50,166 nt of DNA from contig NZ_SJOU01000018.1 of NCBI RefSeq assembly GCF_012027725.1, forward strand, positions 1 to 50,166, read 5' to 3'. The notes beneath the pieces were generated by a model. It made no database searches. It saw only the letters and a program-made list of their open reading frames with translations, and was not told the DNA's origin. The translations under genes were made by a program, and so were the position numbers. Shown here piece after piece: positions 25,199 through 34,273 of this stretch (positions within the stretch are counted from its first letter, which is position 1; each line of letters starts with the position of its first letter). The DNA comes from Olsenella sp. SW781. Its GTDB lineage: Bacteria; Actinomycetota; Coriobacteriia; Coriobacteriales; Atopobiaceae.

Positions 25199-26056
25199 AT
25201 GCATTCGCTCACGCTTGCCAACGGCCGTCAGATCCCGCAGTTGGGCTACGGCGTCTTCACTATGAGCTCGGAGGAGGTCGCGCGCTGCCTGCCCGAGGCG
25301 ATCGCGGCCGGCTATACCCACATCGACACCGCCAACGCCTACTTCAACGAGGTGGCGGTAGGCCGGGCCGTGCGCGCGTCCGGTGCAGACCGCGAGAGCC
25401 TCTTCGTCACGACCAAGCTCTTCCCGCAGAGCTACCCCTACGCGCAGTGCGGCCCGGATATCGACGCCTCGCTCGAGCGCTTGGGCATGGACTACGTGGA
25501 CCTCATGCTCTTCCACCAGCCTTACGGCGACTACGTGGAGGGTTGGCGTGCGATGGAGGAAGCCGTGGACTCCGGCAAGGTGCGCGCCATCGGCCTCTCC
25601 AATTTCCCGGTGCGCAAGGTCGAGCAGATCCTTGAAGTCGCGCGCATCAAGCCGGCTGTGATCCAGGTGGAGATTAACCCCTACTGGAACCAGCATACGT
25701 ACAAGGCGGCGCTCACCGAGCGCGGACTTGCAGACGCGGTCTTCGAGGGATGGTACCCGCTCGGCCACGGTGACAAGGCGCTGCTCGCCGAGCCCGTCTT
25801 CCGGGAGTTGGCCGAGAAGTACGGCAAGACGCCGGCACAGGTGGTGCTGCGCTGGCATCTCCAGGAGGGCAACGTGGTCTTCCCGACCTCGCGCAACCCC
25901 GAGCACATGCGCGAGAACCTCGACGTCTTCGACTTCGAGCTCACTGCGGAGGAGATGGCGCGCGTGAACGCCCTGCCCCAGCACGCCTACTACACCGTGC
26001 CCGAAGAGCCGCCCGCCTTTGTGCTCGTGCACAACGACTACAGCAAGCAGGCGTAA
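25199..26056 (+). CDS. Aldo/keto reductase
   Basis: A 285-residue NADPH-dependent aldo/keto reductase of the (beta/alpha)8 barrel type, similar to 2,5-diketo-gluconate reductases. The catalytic tetrad can be located: Asp and Tyr in HIDTANAYFNE, Lys in VTTKLF and His in LFHQPYGDY. The C-terminal cofactor motif is VVFPTSRNPEHMREN. GAGAGGAG precedes the ATG. It is the first gene of an apparent operon with a second reductase and an iron-dependent alcohol dehydrogenase, divergent from the LysR gene, suggesting reduction of a sugar or aldehyde. Confidence 0.93.
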   Translation: MHSLTLANGRQIPQLGYGVFTMSSEEVARCLPEAIAAGYTHIDTANAYFNEVAVGRAVRASGADRESLFVTTKLFPQSYPYAQCGPDIDASLERLGMDYVDLMLFHQPYGDYVEGWRAMEEAVDSGKVRAIGLSNFPVRKVEQILEVARIKPAVIQVEINPYWNQHTYKAALTERGLADAVFEGWYPLGHGDKALLAEPVFRELAEKYGKTPAQVVLRWHLQEGNVVFPTSRNPEHMRENLDVFDFELTAEEMARVNALPQHAYYTVPEEPPAFVLVHNDYSKQA

Positions 26057-26117
26057 AGATCATTTCGGCGACGCTAGCGGGGCCCAGTTGCGCCGTCTCG
26101 CAGAAGGAGGATCTCCC

Positions 26118-26996
26118 ATGGAGTACAAGGTTCTGAACAACGGCGTGCAGATGCCCGTGCTCGGTTTCGGCGTGTTCCAGACACCGCCGGCCGATACCGA
26201 GCGTTGCGTGGCCGAGGCGCTGGCCGCAGGCTACCGCCTCATCGACACCGCGCAGGCCTATGGCAACGAGGAGGGCGTGGGCGCGGCGGTGGCCAAGTCC
26301 GAGGTTCCGCGCGATGAGGTTTTCATCACGTCCAAGATTTGGGTGTCCAACATGAGTTACGAGCGCGCCGTCGCCTCGATCGACGCGTCGCTCGCCGCGC
26401 TCGGCACCGACCACATCGACCTCATGTTGCTCCACCAGATGATGGGCGACTACACGGGCGCCTACCGTGCGATGGAGGAGGCCTACTACGCCGGCAAGCT
26501 ACGGGCCATCGGCGTCTCCAACTGCTATCCAGAGCGTCTCGTCGACCTGGCGTTGCTCGCCGAGGTGCCGCCTGCGGTGAACCAGGTCGAGACGCACCCC
26601 TTCCGCCAACAGCGCGCCGCACACAAGAACATGGTCTCGCTCGGCGTGGCGCATGAGGCATGGGCGCCCTTCGCGGAGGCCAAAGGCGGGATCTTCAAGA
26701 ACCCGACGCTTCTCGCCCTGGCCGAGAAGCACGGCAAGACCGTGGGCCAGGTTATTCTGCGCGCGCTCATCCAGTCCGACGTCATCGTGATTCCCAAGAC
26801 CGTGCGACCCGAGCGCATGGCAGAGAACATTGACGTGTTCGACTTCGTGCTGGACGCCGAGGACATGGCGGCATTCGCCACGGTGGAGGACCCTGACTTC
26901 CCGCCGATCTTTGACCACTTTGACGTGAGCACGGTGAAGTGGATGCTCGGCGAGCTTGTGCGCAAGCAACAGCTTGGCGGCGCGCCGCTGTACTAG
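26118..26996 (+). CDS. Aldo/keto reductase
   Basis: A 292-residue aldo/keto reductase. The tetrad is Asp/Tyr in LIDTAQAYGNE, Lys in ITSKIW and His in LLHQMMGDY, and the cofactor-binding motif is VIVIPKTVRPERMAEN. It begins 61 nt after the first reductase gene with AGAAGGAGG as ribosome site; the frame is open upstream but only as non-coding extension. It is closely related in sequence to the frameshifted reductase at 30178-31046 (VNQVE.HPF, GPFAE.. GIF), so the two loci probably arose by duplication. Confidence 0.93.
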   Translation: MEYKVLNNGVQMPVLGFGVFQTPPADTERCVAEALAAGYRLIDTAQAYGNEEGVGAAVAKSEVPRDEVFITSKIWVSNMSYERAVASIDASLAALGTDHIDLMLLHQMMGDYTGAYRAMEEAYYAGKLRAIGVSNCYPERLVDLALLAEVPPAVNQVETHPFRQQRAAHKNMVSLGVAHEAWAPFAEAKGGIFKNPTLLALAEKHGKTVGQVILRALIQSDVIVIPKTVRPERMAENIDVFDFVLDAEDMAAFATVEDPDFPPIFDHFDVSTVKWMLGELVRKQQLGGAPLY

Positions 26997-27050
26997 GGGC
27001 GGGACGCGAGGCAGAACGCAAGACGCAAGGTGAAGAAAGGGGAGACGCCC

Positions 27051-28208
27051 ATGCAATCGTTCGCCTACGACTATCCTGTGAGGAACTACTTCGGCGAGGG
27101 CGCCGTGGATTGGGCGCTTGACGTCGAGCTCGACGTTATGGGAAAGACCGTCCTTCTCGCCTACGGCGGCGGCTCGGTCAAGCGGACCGGCGTGTACGAC
27201 CACGTGGTCGAGAAGCTTCGTGCGGCCGGCAAGCGCATCGTGGACTTTGGCGGCATCATGTCCAATCCCACCTACGAGAAGTGCCAGGAGGGCGCCGCGC
27301 TCGCCCGCGCCGAGCAGGTTGACTTCATCCTGGCGGTGGGCGGCGGCTCGGTCTTTGACTGCTGCAAGGTGGTCTCCGCCCAGGCGTGCCTCGATGAGGA
27401 CATCGAGAAGTACGAGCACGCAGACGGCCGTATGCCCACCGAGTTCATCCCCATGGCCTGCATCGTGACGCTTTCCGGCACCGGCGCCGAGCAGAACGAC
27501 GGCGCCGTCATCACCAACGAGGAGACGCACGTGAAGGGTCCCTTCGCGGGTGCGCTGCCCCGTTGGGCAGCCCTCGACCCGGCGCTCACGCTCACCGTGC
27601 CGCACATGCAGTTCATGAGCGGAGCCTACGACACGCTCTCGCACTGCATGGAGAGCTACTTCGGCGCCCCGCGCGAGGCCAACGTCACCGACGACATCAA
27701 CCTTGCCATCCAACGGAACGTCATCCGCAACATGCGTGCCGTGGACGCGGACGACCGGGACCTCGCGGCGCGCTCGGAGCTCGTCTACGACTCCGCGATG
27801 GCCGAGAACGGCGTGCTCAAGGTGGGCAAGGTCACGGACTTCCAGGCGCACATGATCCAGCACCAGTACGGTGCCTACACCCACACCAACCACGGTATGG
27901 GCCTCGCGGTGATCCACCCGGCGCTCTACCGCCACCTGGCGCCCGAGGCGCCCGCGCAGTTTGCCCGCTGGGCGCGCGAAGTCTGGAACGTGGCCGAGAA
28001 GGACGACCTTGCCGCGGCCATGGCGGGCATCGACGCGCTCGCCGCGTTCACAGCGGAGATGGGGCTGCCGACCACGTTTTCCGAGCTCGGCGGCGATGTC
28101 TCCGACGAGACGCTGCGCGCCGTGGCTGACACGTGCCTCCTCATGCCCGGCTGCGCCAAGCAGCTGAGCCGCGACGAGGTCTTCCAGATCCTGACCGAGT
28201 GCCGGTAG
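27051..28208 (+). CDS. Iron-containing alcohol dehydrogenase
   Basis: A 385-residue group III alcohol dehydrogenase of the YqhD/butanol-dehydrogenase type, reducing aldehydes with NAD(P)H. The dinucleotide motif GGGS occurs in LAVGGGSVFDCCKVV, and the metal ligands are the Asp and His of GAYDTLSHCMESY and the His residues of DFQAHMIQHQ and YTHTNHGMGLA. AAAGGGGAG lies 6 nt before the ATG at 27051; the earlier GTG at 27030 is less likely. It is the last gene of the LysR-controlled cluster. A hairpin starting in the stop codon follows, then the second nested-hairpin element. Confidence 0.93.
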   Translation: MQSFAYDYPVRNYFGEGAVDWALDVELDVMGKTVLLAYGGGSVKRTGVYDHVVEKLRAAGKRIVDFGGIMSNPTYEKCQEGAALARAEQVDFILAVGGGSVFDCCKVVSAQACLDEDIEKYEHADGRMPTEFIPMACIVTLSGTGAEQNDGAVITNEETHVKGPFAGALPRWAALDPALTLTVPHMQFMSGAYDTLSHCMESYFGAPREANVTDDINLAIQRNVIRNMRAVDADDRDLAARSELVYDSAMAENGVLKVGKVTDFQAHMIQHQYGAYTHTNHGMGLAVIHPALYRHLAPEAPAQFARWAREVWNVAEKDDLAAAMAGIDALAAFTAEMGLPTTFSELGGDVSDETLRAVADTCLLMPGCAKQLSRDEVFQILTECR

Positions 28209-28226
28209 GACGGTCCTTCTCGTCCT
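28207..28226 (+). terminator. Hairpin with CCTTCT loop at the end of the dehydrogenase gene
   Basis: AGGACG (28207-28212) pairs with CGTCCT (28221-28226) around GTCCTTCT. It begins inside the TAG codon. The stem is short, so termination may be weak. The loop and closing CG again spell TCCTTCTCG. Confidence 0.45.
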
Positions 28227-28231
28227 GTCGC

Positions 28232-28336
28232 CTTGCAACAACCCTAATTGTCTAAGCACTTAAAACTAGGCATCTACCTGCGAGTCTTTACGTTTCCACA
28301 GGTAGATGGCTGCTTAGGAATTGGCGCCCGTCGTAT
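28232..28336 (+). repeat. Nested double-hairpin element, copy 2
   Basis: TGCAACAAC (28234-28242), outer stem CTAAGCA/TGCTTAG (28252-28258, 28311-28317) and inner 10-bp stem CATCTACCTG/CAGGTAGATG (28271-28280, 28299-28308). The stems are conserved with copy 1 at 24094-24196 while loop bases differ. The remaining 60 nt to the next gene show no gene. Confidence 0.65.
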
Positions 28337-28413
28337 GTTGCGGCGTCAACCTGACCCGTGATGTGCGGTTATCATCCTGCATGTGATGAGGGGGCGACAT
28401 GCGAGGAGGAGCC

Positions 28414-29568
28414 ATGAACTACCGCAAGCTGGGCAACACGGGGCTCGAGGTGAGCGAAATCGGCTTTGGCGGCGAGTGGATGGACCGCTCGCCCGAGGAG
28501 ACGCTTGCGGTGGTGCGCGCCGCGGAGGAGGCGGGCATCAACATCCTCGACTGCTGGATGAACGACGCCACGCGCCGCTCCAACCTGGGTGACGCGCTCC
28601 GGGAGCTCGACAGCCGCGAGCGCTGGGTCATCCAGGGGCACCTGGGGTCGGTCACGGTTGACGGGCAGTACACGCGCACGCGCGACCTCGACCTGGTGAG
28701 GCCGGCCTTCGAGGACCTTCTCGCCCGCTTTCACACCGACTACGTCGACCTGGGCATGATCCACTACGTGGACAAGGTTGAGGAGTACGAGCGGATCGTT
28801 CTGGGCGACAGCCCCTTCATGCGCTACGTGCGCGAGCTGCGCGCGGCGGGCACCATCCGCCACATCGGTCTCTCCACGCACAACACCGAGGTCGCGCGAC
28901 GCGTTGCCGAGAACCCCGAGATCGAGACGATGCTCTTCTCGGTGAACCCGGCCTTTGACATGATGCCCGCGACCGAGAACCTCGACGACCTCTTTGGCGA
29001 CTACACGGGCGTGGGGGAGGGCGGCATCAACGCCGACCGCGCCGAGCTCTACGCGCGCGCCGAGGAGACGGGCACGGGCATCACCGTCATGAAGGGGTAC
29101 GCCGGCGGCCGTCTGCTCGACGCGGCGACCTCGCCCTTCGGCGTGGCGCTCACGCCCGTGCAGTGCATCCACTACGCGCTCACGCGCCCGGCGGTAGCGA
29201 GCATCATGGTGGGCTTCTCCACGCCCGCGCACGTGGTCGAGGCCGTTGCCTACGAGACCGCCTCTGCCGAGGAGCGCGACTATGCGAGCGTGCTCGCCGG
29301 GGCGCCGCGCCACGCCTACCTGGGTCAGTGCACCTACTGCGGCCACTGCGCGCCGTGCCCCAAGGGCATCGACATCCCCACGGTCAACAAGTTCTACGAC
29401 CTCGCCGCCCTGCACAACGAGGTACCCGATTCTGTGCGCGACCACTATCGCGCGCTCGATGCCCATGCGGGGGATTGCATCGCCTGCCACGCGTGCGAGG
29501 GCCGCTGTCCCTTTGGCGTGAAGGTTGCCGACAAGATGGCCGCGGCGGCGGGGCTCTTCGGGCTCTAG
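28414..29568 (+). CDS. Aldo/keto reductase with ferredoxin-like C terminus
   Basis: A 384-residue protein of the COG1453 type: an aldo/keto reductase barrel followed by a two-cluster ferredoxin domain, CTYCGHCAPCPKG and CIACHACEGRCPFG. Such proteins are thought to couple flavin- or ferredoxin-linked electrons to a carbonyl. The barrel lacks two of the four standard catalytic residues: the Tyr position reads Asp in ILDCWMNDA and the Lys region reads VIQGHLG, while the His (MIHYVDK) remains, so classical NADPH chemistry is doubtful. AGGAGG precedes the ATG at 28414, which starts the usual MNYRKLGNTGLEVS; an ATG five codons earlier is possible. Confidence 0.88.
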   Translation: MNYRKLGNTGLEVSEIGFGGEWMDRSPEETLAVVRAAEEAGINILDCWMNDATRRSNLGDALRELDSRERWVIQGHLGSVTVDGQYTRTRDLDLVRPAFEDLLARFHTDYVDLGMIHYVDKVEEYERIVLGDSPFMRYVRELRAAGTIRHIGLSTHNTEVARRVAENPEIETMLFSVNPAFDMMPATENLDDLFGDYTGVGEGGINADRAELYARAEETGTGITVMKGYAGGRLLDAATSPFGVALTPVQCIHYALTRPAVASIMVGFSTPAHVVEAVAYETASAEERDYASVLAGAPRHAYLGQCTYCGHCAPCPKGIDIPTVNKFYDLAALHNEVPDSVRDHYRALDAHAGDCIACHACEGRCPFGVKVADKMAAAAGLFGL

Positions 29569-29601
29569 CGAGAGGCGCAACGAGTGCGCGCGGGGAGGGG
29601 C

Positions 29602-30032
29602 TCAGCGAGAGAGCCGTGGTAGCTCGCGCTCGACGACGTCGCGCCAGAAGCCGATGTTGGCGTATACAAGGAACGCCTCACCGTCTATGTCCCTGAACCG
29701 CAGCGCCCGCTTCGTTGCAAGGGGGTGCGTGCGCGGCAGGAGCGCCGAGAGGCTCTCGGTCATGATGGGCTGCGAGATAAAGCTGGGGAGCACGAGCGGG
29801 TTGAGCGTGATGGTGGCATCGAGCGTGTCCTCCATAAGTCCGCGGCGCAGATGCTGCTCATCAAGGGATTCCGAAGCGACGATGGTGCCGGGCGTTGTCT
29901 CTACCACGAGCTGCGTGACGCGCCAGAGCGGGGCTGGAGCGCAGGCTGGGACATATGGAGCTCGGCGGCGGCGCGGGATATGGATCCCGTTCGTGCGACG
30001 CAGGCTATGTGCTCGAGCTGCTCGATGGTCAT
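29602..30032 (-). pseudogene. LysR-family regulator, internally deleted and truncated
   Basis: The minus strand from 30032 encodes a clear LysR helix-turn-helix (MTIEQLEHIACVARTGSIS and then RAAAELHMSQPAL). About 60 codons are then missing and the frame changes. In the new frame the sequence resumes at APAPLWRVTQLVVE, which aligns with APAPLWRLTGLMVE of the intact regulator at 24224-25081, and continues to FLVYANIGFWRDVVERELP before stopping about 70 residues early. An internal deletion with frameshift and a truncated C terminus leave no functional protein. It stands beside, and divergent from, a frameshifted reductase gene, mirroring the intact LysR-reductase pair. Confidence 0.8.
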
Positions 30033-30073
30033 GGGTGTCTCCCGTGTTCTGGTGTGTCCTTCTCAGTATGCAC

Positions 30074-30088
30074 GTTATGCATGCTAAC
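30074..30088. promoter_or_regulatory. LysR-type operator remnant
   Basis: GTTATGCATGCTAAC is an imperfect palindrome with the same ATGCATG core as the operator at 25107-25120. It lies between the decayed LysR gene and the frameshifted reductase gene. Confidence 0.4.
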
Positions 30089-30159
30089 TGCTCGAATGCG
30101 TAGGGCGCGGCATTCGCTTTTCGCAGCATGATGGTGGGGTCAAAGGACGGTGCGATTAG

Positions 30160-31046
<887 letters not shown>

Positions 31047-31132
31047 CGACGCGGGCGGACAGGGGACGCTTTGCTGGGAGCATCGATGCTGCCGGCAGAG
31101 CGCCCCTTTCCGGAACGTGTGAATCGTTTGAG

Positions 31133-31654
31133 CTACACGCGCACCACGTAGCCTTCCTTGCGCGGGGCGGCGGTGGGCTCGGGGCCGTCGGCGTAGCCGA
31201 GCGCGATGGCTCCCACGCCGCGCAGCGTCTCGGGAAGGCCCCACTCCTTGAGGAGCGCCTTGCCCTCCTCGCTGTCGAAGATCTCGCGCTCGCGATGGAT
31301 CCAGCAGCTGGAGAGGCCCACGGCGTGCGCCGCGAGCATGAGGTTCTCGAGCACGCAGGAGCCGTCCTCCACGAAGGTGCCGCGTCCACCGTCGGCGAGC
31401 ACCACCACGATGGCCGGCGCGCCGTAGTACGGGTCGGTTTCCTTGCCCATGACGGCGGCGTTGAGCGCGCGCAGGCGCTCGCGGGTCTCGGGGCTCGTCA
31501 CGGCCACGATCACCGGCGACTGGTGCCCGCCGCCCGTGGGCGCGTAGGTGCCCGCCTCAAGCACGGTGTCGAGCAGCTCTTGGGGGACGGGGTCCGCCTT
31601 GTAGCTGCGCACGCTCCTGCGCGTCTTGATGAGGTCGATGAGATCGCTTGCCAT
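31133..31654 (-). CDS. Nitroreductase family protein
   Basis: A 173-residue FMN-dependent oxidoreductase of the nitroreductase superfamily. The FMN-binding N terminus is KTRRSVRSYKADPVP, followed by YAPTGGGHQSP, LMLAAHAVGLSSCWIHRER (flavin-contacting helix) and LPETLRGVGAIALGYADG near the C terminus. Physiological substrates of such short homologues are unknown. The ATG at 31654 follows AGAAAGGG. A Rho-independent terminator lies in its own leader, 37 nt upstream of the start, suggesting attenuation. A partial second copy lies at 33713-34153. Confidence 0.9.
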   Translation of the reverse strand: MASDLIDLIKTRRSVRSYKADPVPQELLDTVLEAGTYAPTGGGHQSPVIVAVTSPETRERLRALNAAVMGKETDPYYGAPAIVVVLADGGRGTFVEDGSCVLENLMLAAHAVGLSSCWIHREREIFDSEEGKALLKEWGLPETLRGVGAIALGYADGPEPTAAPRKEGYVVRV

Positions 31655-31690
31655 ACGCTGCCCTTTCTCTCGCCGGAAACCGCGATATAG

Positions 31691-31725
31691 AAAAACCGCC
31701 CATCTGCCCAAGGACAGGTGAGCGG
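31691..31725 (-). terminator. Terminator in the nitroreductase leader
   Basis: On the minus strand CCGCTCACCTGTCC (31725-31712) pairs with GGGCAGATGGGCGG (31709-31696), with one mismatch and some G-U pairs, followed by TTTTT. It stands just upstream of the nitroreductase start, so it is either an attenuator or the end of a separate short RNA. No known riboswitch core was recognised in the 150 nt above it. Confidence 0.55.
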
Positions 31726-31831
31726 CGAAAAGATGATGGCGGCATCCGGAAAAATCCGCTGGGATTTTCGAGTCCCATTATGGGCACTCCCCACGCCGTG
31801 TCAAGCGTCGACAAGAACTTCTCGCCCCTGC

Positions 31832-31860
31832 TTGACTTCCGCAACCAAGGCCCGTACAGT
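31832..31860 (+). promoter_or_regulatory. Promoter of the EamA transporter leader
   Basis: TTGACT (31832-31837), a 17-nt spacer and TACAGT (31855-31860). Predicted start near 31867, about 175 nt before the transporter ATG. Confidence 0.65.
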
Positions 31861-31866
31861 CAATTC

Positions 31867-31948
31867 GTCTAAAATCGTGTGGACTTTTCTGGGCGCAAGC
31901 CACCTTTTTGCCGCACAACGGAGCTCCGGTTGTGCGGCTTTTTGCGCC
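31867..31948 (+). ncRNA. Short leader RNA ending in an intrinsic terminator
   Basis: From the promoter above, RNA would soon meet the stem GCCGCACAAC/GTTGTGCGGC (31910-31919, 31929-31938) followed by TTTTT, nested inside an outer pair GGCGCAA/TTGCGCC (31892-31898, 31942-31948). The transporter gene begins 92 nt later. Termination here would give an approximately 78-nt RNA; read-through would express the transporter. It could be an attenuator or a stand-alone small RNA. No established riboswitch consensus was recognised. Confidence 0.5.
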
Positions 31949-32040
31949 GTCAATCACGTGATGACGCGCCAGCCTCCCTCCGAGAGCCCGAGACGCACAG
32001 GGCCGAAGCCTCGCGTTGCGGGGCGAGAGGAGGAACGGCT

Positions 32041-32994
32041 ATGGAAAACGTGATCGATCGGCCGATGCCGTCTGCGGGGATGGCGCCCTCGGGACGCCGC
32101 CGGGCGGTGGCGGCGCTCCAGGTGTTCGCGGGCGGCGCCTGCTATGGGGCGATGGCGACCACCTACAAGCTCGCCTACGCGGCGGGCTTCACCTCCGCGC
32201 AGGTGGTTGCAAGCCAGGCGTGGTTCGGCTTCCTGTTCTTCGGGCTCGCGGTGCTTCTCGGCCGTCTGCGCGGTGTGCGGTGGCAGCGTCTTTCCGGCAA
32301 GCAGGCGCTCAAACTCATGGGGCTCGGTGCCCTCACCTGCACGACCTCGATTCTGTACTGCTACGCCATGAGCGTGCTGCCCGCACCGGTGGCGCTCACG
32401 CTGCTCTTCCAGTTCACGTGGATGGGGCTCGTCTGGCAGACCATCATGACGCGCCGAGCTCCGCGCTTCGTGGAGGTCGCCTCGGCGGCGGTAATCGTGC
32501 TCGGCACCGTGTTCGCGAGCGGCGGCTACAGGACGGGGCTTGCGGGCTACGACCCGGTGGCCCTCCTCTGCGCGCTCGGCGCCGCCGTGACCTGCTCGCT
32601 CTTCGTGACGCTCTCCGGTAAGGTGAAGGCCCTCTGCTCCAACGAGCAGCGCGGCCTCGTCGTGTGCCTGGGGGCGGGCGTCATGTCGCTCACCGCATGC
32701 CCGGACTACCTGGTGTCGGGCGTCGTCTTCCAGGGCATCCTGCCCTTTGCCGCGGTCGCGGGCTTCTTCGGCCTCATGTGCCCCGTGCTGCTCTTTGGCC
32801 TGGGGTCGCCACACCTGCCCGCCGGCCTCTCAACCGTCATGGCCGCTGCGGAGCTTCCCGCGGGATTGTTCATCGCCATGGTCGTGCTCGGCGAGCCGCT
32901 CGGCGTCGTCGAGTGGCTGGGCGTGGTGGTGATTCTCGCGGGCGTGTGCCTCGCACAGGCTCCGAGCCTTCTCTCACGGCATACAATGCGGTGA
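32041..32994 (+). CDS. EamA-type (DMT superfamily) transporter
   Basis: A 317-residue membrane protein with about ten hydrophobic helices in two related halves, as in EamA/RhaT-like drug/metabolite transporters. Characteristic stretches are GACYGAMATTYKLAY in helix 1, CTTSILYCYAMSVLPAPVALTLLFQF in helices 3-4 (quoted only as landmarks: YCYAMSVLPAPVALTL) and the C-terminal ELPAGLFIAMVVLGEPLG. Members usually export amino acids or small metabolites. AGAGGAGGAAC precedes the ATG at 32041. A terminator in its leader suggests attenuation. The last 29 codons exist again as a fragment at 34148-34237. Confidence 0.9.
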   Translation: MENVIDRPMPSAGMAPSGRRRAVAALQVFAGGACYGAMATTYKLAYAAGFTSAQVVASQAWFGFLFFGLAVLLGRLRGVRWQRLSGKQALKLMGLGALTCTTSILYCYAMSVLPAPVALTLLFQFTWMGLVWQTIMTRRAPRFVEVASAAVIVLGTVFASGGYRTGLAGYDPVALLCALGAAVTCSLFVTLSGKVKALCSNEQRGLVVCLGAGVMSLTACPDYLVSGVVFQGILPFAAVAGFFGLMCPVLLFGLGSPHLPAGLSTVMAAAELPAGLFIAMVVLGEPLGVVEWLGVVVILAGVCLAQAPSLLSRHTMR

Positions 32995-33075
32995 GGCCAT
33001 GCCGGAGGGTCCCGAGCGCGATGCCGTGGGGTTCCGTCGGTGGCCCGATCTGCCGGGAGAGCTGCGGGCGCCCGC

Positions 33076-33405
33076 TTACGCGCAGACTGGCTCCGCGAGC
33101 ACCGTCCCCTCAGGGAACGCGCGGCGGAAGACCCAGCGGGAGAGCGGGCCCGCAACCAGCAGGTTCCACGGCAGCGCGGCGACGAAGTTCCACGGGATGC
33201 TCGCGATCCACGTGGGCAGGATCATGGCCGGGTCGCCCACGTGCGTGAACGCCTCGAGCGCGCCGTAGAGCGACATGAAGAGCACCATGGGGAAGACCAT
33301 CATCGTGCTGATGGCCAGCGTGATGGCAAGGCGGCTGCTCTTGCCCGGCGTCACCAGGAAGCGGAAGGCAAACCACTTGGCAAAGCGGCTGGCTACGAAC
33401 ACGTC
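33076..33405 (-). pseudogene. DUF2798 protein, N terminus deleted
   Basis: The 108 codons correspond to the C-terminal two thirds of the intact DUF2798 gene at 35134-35637 (shared landmarks VTPGKSSRLAITLAIS and GDPAMIL.TWIA.IPWNF) with only a few substitutions. The similarity stops near nt 33405, where the sequence switches to the 3' part of an aldo/keto reductase gene on the other strand. It is the product of a deletion in a tandem duplication. Confidence 0.85.
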
Positions 33406-33410
33406 TAGGG

Positions 33411-33626
33411 GGGTGGAATATCCAGCGCGGCGTGGTGGTCATCCCCAAGTCCGTGCGCAAGGATCGCATGGAGCAAAACATCGACGTGTGGGATTTTGAG
33501 CTCACCGACGAGGATATGGCGAAGATCGGCGAGCTCACCCTCAGCCACAGCGAGATCGTCAACCACGACGACCCGGCGTTTGTGAAGATGCTTCACGGCG
33601 TGAGCAGCGTGAAGACTCGTCTATAG
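33411..33626 (+). pseudogene. Aldo/keto reductase 3' fragment
   Basis: The last 68 codons of a reductase nearly identical to the one ending at 31046 (IQRGVVVIPKSV.RDRMEQN, LTLDHSEIVNHDDPAFVKML against LTLSHSEIVNHDDP). The N-terminal three quarters are missing. It begins at a junction with the truncated DUF2798 gene; the bases around TGGAA.ATCCAGCGCGG match the intact copy. Confidence 0.85.
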
Positions 33627-33712
33627 CGACGTAGGCGGACAAGGGGCGCTCTGCCGGGGGCATCGATGCTGCCGGCAGAGCGTCCCCTTCCGGAGCGTGC
33701 GAATTGTTTGCG

Positions 33713-34153
33713 CTACACGCGCACCACATAGCCGTCCTTGCGCGGAGCGGCGGCGGGCTCGGGGCCGTCGGCATAACCCAGCGCGATGGCGCCCACACCG
33801 CGCAGCGTCTCGGGTAGACTCCACTCGCGCAGAAGAGCCTTGCCCTCCTTGCTGTCGAAAATCTCGCGCTCGCGGTGGATCCAGCAGCTCGAGAGCCCCA
33901 CGGCATGCGCTGCGAGCATGAGATTCTCGAGCACGCAGGAACCATCCTCTACGAAGGTGCCGCGCTCACCGTCGGCGAGCACCACCACGATCACCGGTGC
34001 GCCGTAATACGGGTCGGTGTCCTTGCCCATGACGGCGGCGTTGAGCGCGCGCAGGCGCTCGCGGGTCTCGGGGCTCGTCACCGCAACGATCACCGGAGAC
34101 TGGTGCCCGCCGCCCGTGGGCGCGTAGGTGCCTGCGTCCAGCACGGTGTCGAG
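33713..34153 (-). pseudogene. Nitroreductase copy 2, N terminus deleted
   Basis: About 145 codons nearly identical to the C-terminal part of the nitroreductase at 31133-31654 (LDTVLDAGTYAPTGGG, MGKDTDPYYGAPVIVVV). The first 27 or so codons, including the FMN-binding RRSVRSY segment, are missing. The break falls at GTCGAG (34148-34153), a hexamer present in both the nitroreductase and the transporter genes, which suggests deletion between short repeats. Confidence 0.85.
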
Positions 34154-34237
34154 TGGCTCGGCGTGGCGGTGATCCTCGCGGGCGTGCGCCTTGCTCAAGT
34201 GCCGTCGCTTTTTGCGCGACATGCCCACAGCGATTAA
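34148..34237 (+). pseudogene. EamA transporter 3' fragment
   Basis: Only the last 29 codons remain (VEWLGVAVILAGVRLAQVPSL), aligning with VEWLGVVVILAGVCLAQAPSL of the intact transporter. It follows directly on the truncated nitroreductase and ends 36 nt before the methyltransferase start. Confidence 0.85.
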
Positions 34238-34273
34238 ACTAGTGCGCGGGTACGCTGCATGAAAGGGAGGGCA

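Noticed and set aside
31655-31878. FMN riboswitch upstream of the nitroreductase gene
   Set aside because: The conserved FMN aptamer segments are absent; only an attenuator-like terminator is supported.
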